Below are positions 10,617 through 23,800 of a DNA stretch of 64,000 nt, piece after piece. The notes beneath the pieces were generated by a model that was not told the origin of the DNA, did not search any database, and was given only the letters and a program-made list of their open reading frames with translations. Both the position numbers and the translations under genes were made by a program. Where the stretch lies: NCBI GenBank assembly GCA_030710605.1, contig CP092870.1, forward strand, positions 56,257,532-56,321,531, in the 5' to 3' direction. This stretch comes from Cordylochernes scorpioides. Taxonomy: Eukaryota; Arthropoda; Arachnida; Pseudoscorpiones; Chernetidae. Position 1 is the stretch's first letter, and the number at the start of each line of letters is the position of its first letter.

Positions 10617-11140
10617 TAAGTTCTTCTGCTTCAAATACAAATCCAACCATGAGTTCATCACAAAGAAAGTTTTCTTTCAAACAATTCTTTAGGAGTAATC
10701 CAAAGGATATTCTCGGGCAGAGACAATGTTCGACCTGTCAATATATATGGTCAAATTAAGAAGATAGTAATCCCCCTATTCGTTAAAAGAATAAAAATCA
10801 AAAGACAATGAGAAGAGTTTCTTTCATTTATAAACGTTAGTACACACACACAAGCCTTTATTAAGACATTCCGTCTTATACAGACGATTCTGCTGTTCGA
10901 AATGAATCTAAACAGAAATGAGAAGCAGGAGAAGAAATTGAATCCTCGCTCAGAAAAGAGAAAAAGAAGAAAAGAAAAAAGTTTGAAAGAGATTTTGAAT
11001 AGAAAAAGAAAACGAGGAAAGAATATCTATGTACAAAAGTTAAGATTATATACATCGTTTTTCGTGCATGGAACACAGTGGAGAAGTAGACTATTGAGTA
11101 AATGGTTGCAACTTGTGAAGAAGAAAATATTTTCACTATA
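10617..11140 (-). mobile_element. LINE 3'-end copy, right arm of the inverted duplication
   Basis: Complement of 9232-9726 up to about 10965. The minus strand shows AAGACGGAATGTCTTAATAA followed by AGGCTTGTGTGTG at 10850-10885, a hairpin joined to a polyadenylation-type signal. The purine-rich lysine/arginine frame at 10902-11141 is a by-product of the repeat. Confidence 0.65.
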
Positions 11141-11149
11141 AACGTTTGT

Positions 11150-11490
11150 ACAACTCCGCCTTTGCCGGTCCCAAGCCCGGATGAAAAAGGAGGAGGGGGA
11201 GCAGTAACAAGTTCACTAAAAAACCTGGGCTCAACTGGCCCGGCTGATAGTACCCTGTAAGGGCTTCTGATCCAGGGATACAGGATGAGCAGCGTTTGAA
11301 CTCCATGTTAGGAGCGGCTGCACATGGCGTCTGTTCCTCATGTCAGAGGCGATCATTTCTTTTGGAGCTAAGTCGGCCTGCCACTGAGTAGTGCTCCCAG
11401 TCTTAATGACAAAGGTAGACGCATTCTACTTCACCCAATCATGATGGTTGTCAAATCTCTGTGGAGATAAGAAAGAAGAAGAAGACTTTA
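11150..11490 (+). mobile_element. LINE 3'-region repeat B
   Basis: The 'cccggatgaaaaaggaggag' to 'ctcccagtcttaatgac' block is repeated in reverse at 13395-13690 and partly at 12760-12895 and 36645-36745. It ends in an (aag)-rich tail. Its position near LINE tails suggests a LINE 3' region; I see no intact protein. Confidence 0.55.
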
Positions 11491-12064
11491 GTAGTAGACT
11501 TACAGTAAGGTCTGTAGAGATATTATATTGATGATATATATAAAAAGAAAGACATTGCCAGAAATAATTGTTACAATTTTTATCTCGATAGATGGAATTT
11601 AAATTTATAAATGTAAAATGGATTTTTAACTAAAGCTTTTTATCGGTTTATTACAAAAACGTTCACAATCGGCTGAGAATCCATCCTTAAAAAAAAAGAA
11701 GAAGAAGAAGAAGTGTTATCGTTTTAGTCAAGCAAGATAAAAAAAAATGTTTTTTTTTTTTTATTTCGCAGTAAAGATGAGACTTATGTAAGAGGTTAAC
11801 AAGAGAAGGTTCGAAAAACGAAATTGAAAGAAAAGAAAAAAAGCAGAAGAAGTATTAGGTCAGTGGGCAGGGAAGGTAATAAAGGACCAAAGTTCCAGGA
11901 TCCGCCTTGGGATAAAAAATTATGGGTGCACTTTGTCTTCCTAGCTTCTTAGGATGATCGTTTGGAGCGGTTCGTGGAATGGCCTTGCAGAATTTGATCG
12001 TCTGTAATAATTCTGGGCGGTTTTGGAAGTCGGTCATTCTGGGTAATGTTGCCTCCTTTCTTTA
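11491..12064. other. AT-rich DNA with (aag)n and poly-T runs
   Basis: Low-complexity tracts around 11690-11770. Bases 11855-12037 are less biased but unrecognised. No gene is supported. Confidence 0.4.
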
Positions 12065-12758
12065 TTTACAACAGCAAAAATATTTTATTGAGGACATTCG
12101 TCCCATACAGGATTCTCCCAGGTAGGTAAATAGAAGTAAACATAACACTTATCTACAACAAACAACAACAAAAAACCTTTATTAAGGACACTTATTCCAT
12201 ACAGGATTCTCCCATATGGGTAAACAGTTATCTACAACAAAAAGCATTTATTAAGGACACTCGTCCCATACAGGATTCTCCCAGATACAGAAGTAAACAT
12301 AACAGTATCTATAACAAAAAGCCTTTATTAAAGACATTCGTCCCATACAGGATTCTCCCAGATGGGTAAATACAAGTAAACATAACAGTTATCTACAACA
12401 AAAAGCCTTTATCAAGGACACTCGCCCCATACATGATTCTCCCAGATACAGAAGTAAACATAGCAGTTATCTACAACAAAAATACTTTATCAAGGACACT
12501 CGTCCCATACAGGATTCTCCCAGATACAGAAGTAAACATAGCAGTTATCTACAACAAAAAGCCTTTATCAAGGACACTCGTCCCATACAGGATTCTCCCA
12601 GATACAGAAGTAAACATAGCAGTTATCTACAACAAAAAGCCTTTATCAAGGACACTCGTCCCATACAGGATTCTCCCAGATACAGAAGTAAACATAACAG
12701 TTATCTACAACAAAAAGCCTTTATCAAGGACACTCGTCCCATACAGGATTCTCCCAGA
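12065..12758 (-). repeat. LINE-tail satellite, 78-bp unit in its regular part
   Basis: On the minus strand each unit reads CTGTATGGGACGAGTGTCCT then AATAAAGG (GATAAAGG in later units) and a (GTT)-rich tail. That is the 3' end of the LINE-type repeat with its GGAC/GTCC hairpin. The first units are irregular; from about 12440 the period is 78 bp. The 149-codon plus frame (12433-12882) arises because 78 is divisible by 3. Confidence 0.8.
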
Positions 12759-13010
12759 TGGGTCACTGAGTAGTGCTCCCAGTCTTAATGACAGAGGCAT
12801 TCTACTTCACCCAGTCATAATGGTTGCCAAAAGACCATCAAAAATCTTAAGCTCTACAGGCGTGATACCCCAATATGAATAAATAGAGACAAGAAAGAAG
12901 AAGATAAGAAATGATACGGTAGATTAAACTGGCGAAATCGCTGGGAGAATTTACCACTGATGAGCCAGGCCTCCCAATTATTTTTATAATCGCACTTAAG
13001 GAAAGTATGG
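12759..13010 (+). mobile_element. Fragments of LINE repeat B and of dispersed repeat A
   Basis: 12760-12895 matches the 3' part of repeat B ('gagtagtgctcccagtctta'). 12920-13000 matches repeat A of 27780-28250 in complement ('accactgatgagccaggcct'). Confidence 0.5.
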
Positions 13011-13394
13011 GGAGATATATTTTAATTTGACAATATAAAAATCGGCGCTTTTAATAGTTTCATTTTTTGACGATAGATGGCGTGATATTTTTCTTTTTAT
13101 ATTCAATTTATTCGAAATTGAATCATCGCGGTCTGTCCCCCAGAACAAAGTGATGTTGACAAAAATAAACACATCGAGGGAGTCCCCACAAGAGAAAGTG
13201 GGACGATGGTCAAGGGTCAAAGTTGTTTCCAATCCCTGGAACAAATCTCACAGAATTGAAAGTGGTTTTCCTCATTGACCTTCTTTGAAGTTAGAACAAC
13301 CTCAATCCTCCCAGTGTTTACAAACATTTTTTGATTGGATTCCTAGAGAGACTATTGGAGCTAAAGATAGATAGGTGAAAAATTCCTCTCTTCT
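13011..13394. other. No feature recognised
   Basis: Ordinary sequence with an AGATGGCGT motif at 13075-13083. The minus frame 12996-13244 has no recognisable motif. Confidence 0.4.
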
Positions 13395-13690
13395 TCTTTC
13401 TTATCTCCACACTGGGTGAATGCCTTTGTCATTAAGACTGGGAGCACTACTCAGTGGCAGGCCGATTTAGCTCCAAAAGAAATGGCCGCCTCTGACATGA
13501 GGAAGAGACGCCGTGTGCAGCCGCTCCTAACATGGAGTACAAACGCTGCTCATCCTGTATCCCTGGATTAGGAGCCTTTACAGGGTACTATCAGCCGGGC
13601 CAGTTGAACCCAGGTTTTTTAGCGAGCTTGTTACTGCTCCCCCTCCTCCTTTTTCATCCGGGCTTGGGATCGGCAAAGGCGGAGTTCCAA
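13395..13690 (-). mobile_element. LINE repeat B, reverse copy
   Basis: Complement of 11156-11485, including 'actgggagcactactcagtg' and 'ctttttcatccgggcttggg'. It lies about 2 kb from its partner in opposite orientation. Confidence 0.6.
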
Positions 13691-14052
13691 AATTCCTATA
13701 ACAAGTCTATATGGAAGTTTTGTCTGTAGGATATTAATCTAAAAAGACAAAGGACACCTCTCACATCAAATTAAACGTCAAAACTAGACGCCATCTATTA
13801 TTTTTAGATTTAAACACAATTCGTCAAATATGGCTTCACTTTTACTTTCAGGATCTCTTCATTCTGATACTGCCAGTTCCTAACGAGATCATGAAATGGA
13901 AAAAGTAAGAAGAAAGCGTTGGAATTGGAAAAACAGAATTTTTATCTTTACTTTTAAACCAAAAGAACTTTTACAGTTCCATCTATTTTTATCTTTCTAC
14001 AGAAATTATAAGAATAAAAAAAGCACATCCTGACCGCTCACATGATTATTTT
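13691..14052. other. No feature recognised
   Basis: AT-rich; contains ACGCCATCT at 13788-13796. No coding or RNA signal. Confidence 0.4.
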
Positions 14053-14322
14053 ATATGGTCGTCTCAAAAGTTCGTGTTTTTCTTAAAATGTTGTTTTTCT
14101 TATTACTTGGCGAATTATTACGGCGAATACATAATACAATTCTTTATACATAATACAAAGACATTATACATAACGGCAAATAATATTATTACTTGGCGAA
14201 TACATAATAATACATAATACAATTACTTTATACATAATACAAAGACATTATACATAACGGTAGAAAATATTGGTATTTCAACTTTTTTTGCAAGTGTTTA
14301 CGAACTCTTGGGATAACCTTGT
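14053..14322. mobile_element. Mariner-type MITE with expanded AT-rich core
   Basis: Ends 'ggtcgtctcaaaagttcgtg' and 'cgaactcttgggataacctt' are the degenerate termini of the 6328 family. The core repeats 'tacataatacaaagacatta' and 'ttacttggcgaatac', as in the copies at 40362 and 53737. Confidence 0.7.
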
Positions 14323-14324
14323 GG

Positions 14325-14560
14325 ATGAAAAAGCGTCATCTAGTGAAACAACGTTGATTTAGGCTTGTTCCATGATATTTGGCCAACCCATTTTATTGAT
14401 AAATCAAGAAAAGCTACCCACGCACATTTCGGGTTGATATATTTGTAAGCACAAAAGTCAAGCCGCTTTCTATATGTGTAGACATGTGGTGCACTTACAG
14501 TAAAAGCAGTCGCTAACTAACCACTCTGATTACCATGGCCTGTTTTACTCATCATTTTTT
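14325..14560. mobile_element. Truncated PLE end followed by SINE2 body
   Basis: 14395-14435 on the minus strand keeps CCCGAAAUGUGCGUGGG and the conserved 'gcttttcttgatttatca' of the hammerhead-bearing ends. It is interrupted by the 3' body of SINE2 ('gtagacatgtggtgcactta', 14440-14560), which matches 39815-39930. Confidence 0.55.
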
Positions 14561-15559
14561 CATTTGCAGATACTCCGTGGTAAATCCATGTATAATAAAT
14601 TAAATTTCCTCCAATTTACCCAGACTAATCTGTTTATCAGCTTAATTTTCTTAGTTAAGTTTTACTCTGTATAAATTTCATTATTACCATTATAAATGTA
14701 ATAGATTTTACTATTTATTATTTTTTCATTATCACAGAGACTCCGCTGTAAATTATTGAATAATTGGCACTGAAAGTATTGAAACTTGTTCTCTCCAAGC
14801 TTTCACTTGTTAACGCAAATTCTGGCTAAAATTAAAATATCAAACCAGACGATACATCTATACAAATGCGCGTTCTATTAGCAAATTCTTCAACGATATC
14901 TTGAAAAATACACGAAGAACCTGAAAAGAATTATATTTCAATTATAAAATATACGAAAAAATAGTAATAAGACAATTTTATGAGTTTATTAAACCTCAAA
15001 AAAGAAAAAAAAAAAGCAATTTCCTTGTAAACTTCACACCTAAAATATAGCCACATTCACTTCAAAAGCGTGTCAAGTCACCAAAGTGTAAGTGATATAA
15101 ATTAAGTCAATCCTTCCTCATGAGTATGCATCCCAACTTCAAAATTTCCCTAAAACATGAAAAACCGTTCAGCCATTTGCATGTTACGGATCCCAAACCT
15201 GTTCACCAAAGAGGATTATACAAGAGATAAGCAGTCAGGAAGTGGCCTTAAATCAAATGGACGGGCCCTTTTCCTGAACACGTCCCTGTAGAGATAACCA
15301 AACCATGCTTCCTTCCATTCTGAATCGCTTTAAACTTCGATATCTTTAATCAAGACTGGGGCTTCTTTTGGCTGAAAAAAGATAAAGCTGTAATGGCTTT
15401 TAACGATTTTATTTTGTACAAATGCTATGTTTCTCTACTAGTACGTTATATATTACAGTCGTCTTTCTATTCGTAGACAAATAACCAAACGAGGCTTATT
15501 CGAATTATCCAAGCTCTACTGTATTTGGATTCATTTTTTCTTTTTCTTTTCTGTATGAC
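14561..15559. other. Repeat fragment then unassigned AT-rich DNA
   Basis: 14570-14760 resembles 42390-42640 ('gatactccgtggtaaatcca', 'cccagactaatctg'), which there precedes a LINE tail. 14800-15559 shows nothing recognisable. Confidence 0.45.
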
Positions 15560-15814
15560 GAATCATTACAAGTGGGAATACCTTAATAAAGCCTTTGTTG
15601 TATTTAAGTATCAAATTCAACCTAATCGGTACATTTGTACTGTACATTGATGAGTACAAGAACAAGAACAGAAGACACTACGAGAGGTTTTCCACCGTCG
15701 TGTGCGGGACAAGTGATGTCACCACCATTCCTTCTAGGGCGGAAAGATGTCAAGGCCGCCATGGCATTGTGGAAATCCCCGATCAGCAGCAGACCGTAGG
15801 CGGACAGGCTCGAC
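15560..15814 (+). mobile_element. LINE-type 3' tail and adjacent unassigned DNA
   Basis: 'ccttaataaagcctttgttg' at about 15579-15598 is the shared tail motif; its hairpin is weak in this copy. The short overlapping frames at 15595-15843 have no recognised domain. Confidence 0.45.
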
Positions 15815-18440
15815 AACAATGTGGATGTTGGGCAAGAAAGTGAAATCTGATTGGAATCTTCTTCTCAGATTGAATGTATCAACATTGATGTTGAAGATAC
15901 TCTTAGATGCCACTGGGATTGTCTGAATGGTAATAGAAACAAGTCTAGAAGGGCTAATTGCTATTTGGACAAGAAAGTGAAACTGGTTGGCATCTTGTGT
16001 TAGATCTTCTTTCAGATAGAATGTATCAACATTGATGTTGAAGATGTATTCTCTTAGATGCCACCAAGATTGCCTGGATGGTCTAGTAACAGGTCTAGAA
16101 AAGCTAATTGGCTGTTGGGCAAGAAAGTGATATCTGATTGGAATCTTATGTTGGATCTTCTTCTCTGATAGAATGTATCAACATTGATGTTGAAGATACT
16201 CTTAGATGCTACCGGAATTGTCTGGGTGGTAATAAAAGTTGGTCTAGAGGGTTTATTTAGCTATTTGGTCAAGAAAGTGAAATCTGTTTGGGATCTTATG
16301 TTTCTATCGAACAGAATGAATCAATATTAGTGTTGACGATGTATTGTTTTAGATATCACTGGGATTGTATGGATGGTAATAGAAGTAGATATATAAAATC
16401 TAATTGGCTATTTGGGCAAGAAAGTGAAACTGGTTGAGATCTTGTGTTGAATCTTTTTTTCAGATAGAATGGATCAACATTGATGTTGAAGATACTCTTA
16501 GATGCCACCGGGATTGTCTGGATGGTATTAGAAACAGTTATAGATGGGCTAATTGGCTATTTGGGTAAGAAAGTGAAATCTTTTGGCATTTTATGCGTTA
16601 GATCTTCTTTCAGATAGAATGTATCAACATTGATGTTGAAGATACAATTTATTCTCTTAAATGGGATTGTCTGGATGGTAATAGAAGCTAGTCTAGAAGG
16701 GCTAATTGGCTATTTGGGCAAGAAAGTGAAATCTGATTGGAATCTTGTGTGTTGGATCTTCTTTCAGATAGAATGGATCAACAGTGATGTTGAGGGTGTA
16801 ATGCTACCGGGTATTCTCTTAGATGCCAGCAGAATTGTCTGGATGGTAATAGAAACAGGTCTAGGGGTTCAAATTGGCCGTTGAGCAAGAAAGTGAAATC
16901 TGATTGGAATGTATAAACATTGATGTTAAAGATGTAATGCCACCGGGTATTCTCTTAGATGCTACCGGGATTGTCTGGATGGTAATAGAGGCTGGTCTAG
17001 AAAACCTGATTGGCTGTTAAGCAAGAAAGTGAAACTGGTTGAGATATTGTGTTGGATCTTCCATCAGATAGAATGGATCAACATTGATGTTGAAGATACA
17101 GTGTATTCTCTTAGATGGGATTTATGGATGGTAATAGAATCTAGTCTAGAAAAGCTAATTGGCTGTTGAGAAAGAAAGGGAAATCTGATTGGAATCTTGT
17201 GTGTTGGGTCTCTCCCTGATAGAATGTATCAATATTGATGTTGAAGATCTAATACCACCGGGTATTCTCTTAGATGCCAGCAGAATTGTCTGGATGGTAA
17301 TAGAAACAGGTCTAGAAAAGCTAATTGGTTGTTTAGGGAAGAAATTGAAACTGGTTGAGATATTGTGTGTTAGATCTTCTTCTCTGATAGAATGTATCAA
17401 CATTGATGTTGAAGATACTCTTAGATGCTACCGGAATTGTCTTGATGGGCCAATTGACTATTTGGGCAAGAAAGTGAAACTGGTTGAGCTTTTGTGTTGG
17501 ATCTTTTTTTCGGATAGAATGTATCAACATTGATGTTGAATATGTATTCTTATAGATATCACCGGGATTGATGGTAATAGAAATTGGTCTATAAAAGCTG
17601 ATTGGCTATTTGAGTAAGAAATTGAAATCTGATTGGAATCTTGTGTGTTGAGCTTCTCTCTGATAGAAATGATCAACATTGATGTTGAAGATGTAATGCT
17701 ACCGGCTATTCTCTTAGATGCCACCGGATTTGTCTGGATGGTAATAGAAGTAGGTCTATAAAAGCTAATTGGCTGTTGAGCAAGAAAGTGAAACTGGTTG
17801 AGTTCTTGAGTGTTGGATCTTCTCTCAGATAGAATGTATCAACATTGATGTTGAAGGTGTAATGCCACCGGAATTGTCTGAATAGTAATAGAATGGGCTA
17901 ATTGGCTATTTGGGCAAGAAAGTGAAAACTGGTTGGATTCTTGTGTGTTGGATCTTCTTTCAGATAGAATGTATCAACATTGATGTTGAAGATACTCTTA
18001 GATGCTACCGGAATTGTCTGGATGGTAATAGAAGTAGGTCTAGAAGGGCTAATTGGCTATTTGGGGAAGAAAGTGAAACTGGTTGGGCTCTTATGTTGGA
18101 TCCTCTCTCAGATGAACGGATGTTGAAGATAATATGCATTATTTTAGATGCCACTGGGATTGTCTGGAAATAATAGAAACTGGTCTAGATGGGCTAATTA
18201 TCTATTTGGGTAAGAACGTAAAATATGTTGGAATCTTATGTTGGTTCTTCTTTCAACGTTAATGTTGAAGGTGTTTTCTCTTAGATGCCACCGGGATTGT
18301 ATAATTGGTAATAGAAGTTGGTCTAGATTTGGGCAAGGAAGTGAAACTGGTTGAGATCTTGTTTTGGATCTTCTCTTTGATAGAATGGATCAACATTGAA
18401 AATGAAGATGTAATGCCACCGGGAATGTCTGGATGGTAAT
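15815..18440. repeat. Degenerate ~147-bp satellite, about 17 copies
   Basis: Recurring phrases in fixed order: 'gatagaatgtatcaacattg', 'atgttgaagatactcttaga', 'gggattgtctggatggtaat', 'gctaattggctatttgggca', 'agaaagtgaaactggttg'. Many units are truncated or carry small indels, so the array is older or more recombined than the others. CAACAT/ATGTTG forms a short inverted repeat in each unit. Small frames in it are not genes. Confidence 0.85.
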
Positions 18441-18606
18441 AGGTGAAATAGCTAAGGCATTATTTTTATCATTTCAGTTAGGAACAATAGGAAGTTGTTC
18501 TATTTGTAAAAAAAAACATTATAAAAAGTTTCAATTAACGAATGTAGATAGCGCGCTAGTGTGTGTTTCTTATAGAATAAAAATGTCAAAATCCGCGCCT
18601 AAGGCA

Positions 18607-19965
18607 TTATAAGGGGAAACCTACGGACCTGACACCTAGGATAGCTAGATGACCCACGGACCTGACACCTTGGATAGCTAGATGACCCACGGACCTGACA
18701 CCTAGGATAGCTAGATGACCCACGGACCTAACACCTAGGATAGCTAGATGACCCACGGACCTGACACTTAGGATAGCTAGATGACCCAGGGACCTGACAC
18801 TTAGGATAGCTAGATGACCCAGGGACCTGACACCTAGGATAGCTAGATGGCCCACGGACCTGACACCTAGGATAGCTAGATGACCCAGGGACCTGACACT
18901 TAGGATAGCTAGATGACCCAGGGACCTGACACCTAGGATAGCTAGATGACCCACGGACCTAACACCTAGGATAGCTAGATGACCCACGGACCTGACACCT
19001 AGGATAGCTAGATGACCCAGGGACCTGACACTTAGGATAGCTAGATGACCCAGGGACCTGACACCTAGGATAGCTAGATGACCCACGGACCTAACACCTA
19101 GAATAGCTAGATGACCCACGGACCTGACACCTAGGATAGCTAGATGACCCACGGACCTGACACCTAGGATAGCTAGATGACCCAGGGACCTGACACTTAG
19201 GATAGCTAGATGACCCACGGACCTAACACCTAGGATAGCTAGATGACCCACGGACCTGACACCTAGGATAGCTAGATGACCCACGGACCTGACACCTAGG
19301 ATAGCTAGATGACCCACGGACCTGACACCTAGGATAGCTAGATGACCCACGTTACTGACACTTAGGATAGCTAGATGACCCAGGGACCTGACACCTAGGA
19401 TAGCTAGATGACCCACGGACCTGACACCTAGGATAGCTAGATGACCCACGGACCTGACACCTAGGATAGCTAGATGACCCAGGGACCTGACACCTAGGAT
19501 AGCTAGATGACCCACGGACCTAACACCTAGGATAGCTAGATGACCCACGTAACTGACACTTAGGATAGCTAGATGACCCACGGACCTGACACCTAGGATA
19601 GCTAGATGACCCACGGACCTGACACCTAGGATAGCTAGATGACCCACGGACCTGACACCTAGGATAGCTAGATGACCCACGTTACTGACACTTAGGATAG
19701 CTAGATGACCCACGGACCTGACACTTAGGATAGCTAGATGGCCCACGGACCTGACACCTAGGATAGCTAGATGACCCACGGACCTGACACCTAGGATAGC
19801 TAGATGACCCACGGACCTGACACCTAGGATAGCTAGATGACCCACGGACCTGACACTTAGGATAGCTAGATGGCCCACAGACCTGACAACTAAGATAGCT
19901 AGATGACCCACGGAGCTGACAACTAGGATAGCTAGATGACCCAAGGACCTGACACCCAGGAAAGC
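18607..19965. repeat. 33-bp minisatellite, about 40 copies
   Basis: The unit is built on 'ggatagctagatgacccacg' plus 'gacctgacacct', with a 33-bp period. Variants (CCACGG/CCAGGG, ACCTAGG/ACTTAGG) are interspersed in higher-order patterns. The minus frame 18607-20013 (468 codons of an 11-residue GVRSVGHLAIL repeat) stays open because 33 is divisible by 3. The common variants change residues (G/S, V/L), giving no sign of coding constraint. Confidence 0.9.
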
Positions 19966-20300
19966 TAGCCGATCTATAGACCAAACATGAAGCCAACGGG
20001 ACTCAATCAACATTCCAAGGACCCACCCAGTTTTTCCGACGCCATTAACAGCAAAAGAAAGTGATTTTTTGGGGTCTGAAGGCGTGCCTGGCCATTTGCT
20101 CCGCGATGCTTCTATCTAATGGCGACGTCTTGGGGAACTTTTTACACGCCTTTAGCTGTGATCGTTTTTTGGAAACGGATAATATACTGGCGTGACGGAT
20201 CTGAAGGAATTCTTGCACCCAAACACCTGGAATTATAGGGCTGGCAGAAGTATTATATTTAGCAAAGTCATGTTCTCACAGTATTCAGACGATAGATGAT
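19966..20300. other. Less AT-rich single-copy-looking segment
   Basis: No match to other parts of the window and no convincing open frame. It could be an old exon or element fragment. Confidence 0.3.
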
Positions 20301-20805
20301 CGCCTCATTAGAGACCGTTACTGAAAATACAAATTATATTCATGAAACATTGTTGATGAATTCTAAAAACATGTATGAAATACGATTTTTTACAGAAATT
20401 TTAGATAGTTTTTTGTAACACTCTTTATATTTATTTATGTAGAATATTTCATTATTTTTTTTGTATTTTTTGTATTTTCTTCATAGTTAGGCAGTCGTGT
20501 AACACTGTAATTTCTTTCTTCATTAATTTTGCATAAGATCATTTTTTAAAATTTATATACTATGGTTACCTTTGTTTTAATTAAATTAAATATTAAAACA
20601 CAAAGTAATGTAACTATCCTTTATTACTAAATAGTAAAAGTTACAAGTTTCTTTATGAATTTAAGAAGTTTTAATCGCAGTAAGGATGGTAGAAGTTTAT
20701 TTTGTGTATAAAAGAAACATTCGTGATCAAATGATTGTATTTTCTATATACAGATGGTACGTTATTGCTTTGTGTTAATTTAAGAATTTTTGGGAAAAGT
20801 TACTA
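20301..20805. other. AT-rich DNA
   Basis: 20670-20740 ('gcagtaaggatggtagaagt' and 'aacattcgtg') is a piece of dispersed repeat A. Otherwise unassigned. Confidence 0.4.
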
Positions 20806-23800
20806 CAGTAGAACTACCTCCCTGTAAAGGACAACACCTAATTGCAGAGCTAAAATGTCCTTTAGGGAGAGGTGTCCTCTTACCGGAGAGTTGCTAAATA
20901 GTAAAAATGGTAATTTTGCAAATGAAAACTGTCTTTTGTAGAGAGGTGTCCTCTTACCGGAGAGTTCCTAAATAGTAAAAATGGTAATTTTGCAAATGTG
21001 AAAACTGTCCTTTGTATAGAGATGTCCTTTTACCGGAGAGTTGCTAAATAGTAAAAATGGTAATTTAGCAAATGAAAACTGTCCTTTTGTATAGAGATGT
21101 CCTCTTACCGGGGAGTTACTAAATAGTAAAAATGGTAATTTTGCAAATGAAAACTGTCCTTTGTATAGAGATGTCCTCTTACAGGAGAGTTGCTAAATAG
21201 TAAAAATGGTAATTTTGTAAATGAAGACTGTCCTTTGTATAGAGATGTCCTCTTACAGGAGAGTTGCTAAATAGTAAAAATGGTAATTTTGCAAATGAAA
21301 ACTGTCCTTTGTATAGAGATGTCCTCTTACAGGAGAGTTGCTAAATAGTAAAAATGGTAATTTTGTAAATGAAGACTGTCCTTTGTAGAGAGATGTCCTT
21401 TTACCGGAGAGTTGCTAAATAGTAAAAATGGTAATTTTGCAAATGAAAACTGTCCTTTGTATAGAGATGTCCTCTTACCGGAGAGTTGCTAAATAGTAAA
21501 AATGGTAATTTTGCAAATGAAAACTGTCCTTTTGTATAGAGATGTCCTCTTACCGGGGAGTTACTAAATAGTAAAAATGGTAATTTTGCAAATGAAAACT
21601 GTCCTTTGTATAGAGATGTCCTCTTACCGGGGAGTTGCTAAATAGTAAAAATGGTGATTTTGTAAATGAAGACTGTCCTTTGTAGAGAGATGTCCTTTTA
21701 CCGGAAAGTTGCTAAATAGTAAAAATGGTAATTTTGCAAATGAAAACTGTCCTTTTGTATAGAGATGTCCTCTTACCGGGGAGTTACTAAATAGTAAAAA
21801 TGGTAATTTTGCAAATGAAAACTGTCCTTTGTATAGAGATGTCCTCTTACCGGGGAGTTGCTAAATAGTAAAAATGGTAATTTTGCAAATGAAAACTGTC
21901 CTTTGTATAGAGATGTCCTCTTACCGGGGAGTTACTAAATAGTAAAAATGGTAATTTTGCAAATGAAAACTGTCCTTTGTATAGAGATGTCCTCTTACCA
22001 GAGAGTTATTAAATAGGTAAAATGGCAATTTTGTAAATGAAAACTGTCCTTTGTAGAGAGGTGTCCTCTTACCAGAGAGTTGCTAAATAGTAAAAATGGT
22101 AATTTTGCAAATGAAAACTGTCCTTTGTAAAGAGATGTCCTCTTACCGGAAAGTTGCTAAATAGTAAAAATGGTACTTTTGCAAATGAAAACTGTCCTTT
22201 GTAAAGAGATGTCCTTTTACCGGAAAGTTGCTAAATAGGTAAAATGGCAATTTTGTAAATGAAAACTGTTCTTTGTAGAGAAGTGTCCTCTTACCGGAGA
22301 GTTATTAAATAGGTAAAATGGCAATTTTGTAAATGAAAACTGTCCTTTGTAGAGAGATGTCCTTTTACCGGAAAGTTGCTAAATAGTAAAAATGGTAATT
22401 TAGCAAATGAAAACTGTCCTTTGTATAGAGATGTCCTCTTACCGGAGAGTTGCTAAATAGTAAAAATGGTAATTTTGCAAATGAAAACTGTCCTTTGTAT
22501 AGAGATGTCCTCTTACCGGAGAGTTATTAAATAGGTAAAATGGCAATTTTGCAAATGAAAACTGTCCTTTGTATAGAGATGTCCTCTTACAGGAGAGTTG
22601 CTAAATAGTAAAAATGGTAATTTTGCAAATGAAAACTGTCCTTTGTATAGAGATGTCCTCTTACCGGAGAGTTGCTAAATAGTAAAAATGGCAATTTTGC
22701 AAATGAAAACTGTCCTTTGTATAGAGATGTCCTCTTACCGGAGAGTTGCTAAATAGTAAAAATGGTAATTTTGCAAATGAAAACTGTCCTTTGTATAGAG
22801 ATGTCCTCTTACAGGAGAGTTGCTAAATAGTAAAAATGGTAATTTTGCAAGTGAAAACTGTCCTTTGTATAGAGATGTCCTTTTACCGGAAAGTTGCTAA
22901 ATAGTAAAAATGGTAATTTTGCAAATGAAAACTGTCCTTTGTATAGAGATGTCCTCTTACAGGAGAGTTGCTAAATAGTAAAAATGGTAATTTTGCAAAT
23001 GAAAACTGTCCTTTGTATAGAGATGTCCTCTTACCCGAGAGTTGCTAAATAGTAAAAATGGTAATTTTGCAAATGAAGACTGTCCTTTGTAGAGAGATGT
23101 CCTTTTACCGGAAAGTTGCTAAATAGTAAAAATGGTAATTTAGCAAATGAAAACTGTCCTTTGTATAGAGATGTCCTTTTAGCGGAGAGTTGCTAAATAG
23201 TAAAAATGGTAATTTAGCAAATGAAAACTGTCCTTTGTATAGAGATGTCCTTTTACCGGAGAGTTGCTAAATAGTAAAAATGGTAATTTAGCAAATGAAA
23301 ACTGTCCTTTGTATAGAGATGTCCTTTTACCGGAGAGTTGCTAAATAGTAAAAATGGTAATTTAGCAAATGAAAACTGTCCTTTGTATAGAGATGTCCTC
23401 TTACCGGAGAGTTGCTAAATAGTAAAAATGGTAATTTAGCAAATGAAAACTGTCCTTTGTATAGAGATGTCCTTTTACCGGAGAGTTGCTAAATAGTAAA
23501 AATGGTAATTTAGCAAATGAAAACTGTCCTTTGTATAGAGATGTCCTCTTACCGGAGAGTTGCTAAATAGTAAAAATGGTAATTTTGCAAATGAAAACTG
23601 TCCTTTGTAGAGAGATGTCCTCTTACCGGAGAGTTTCAAAATAGTAAAAATGGTAATTTTGCAAATGAAAACTGTCCTTTGTATAGAGATGTCCTTTTAG
23701 CGGAGAGTTGCTAAATAGTAAAAATGGTAATTTAGCAAATGAAAACTGTCCTTTGTATAGAGATGTCCTTTTAGCGGAGAGTTGCTAAATAGTAAAAATG

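Noticed and set aside
18607-20013. 468-codon minus-strand repeat protein
   Set aside because: Period 33 bp with no stop in the unit; common variants are amino-acid changing and no start context or domain is seen.
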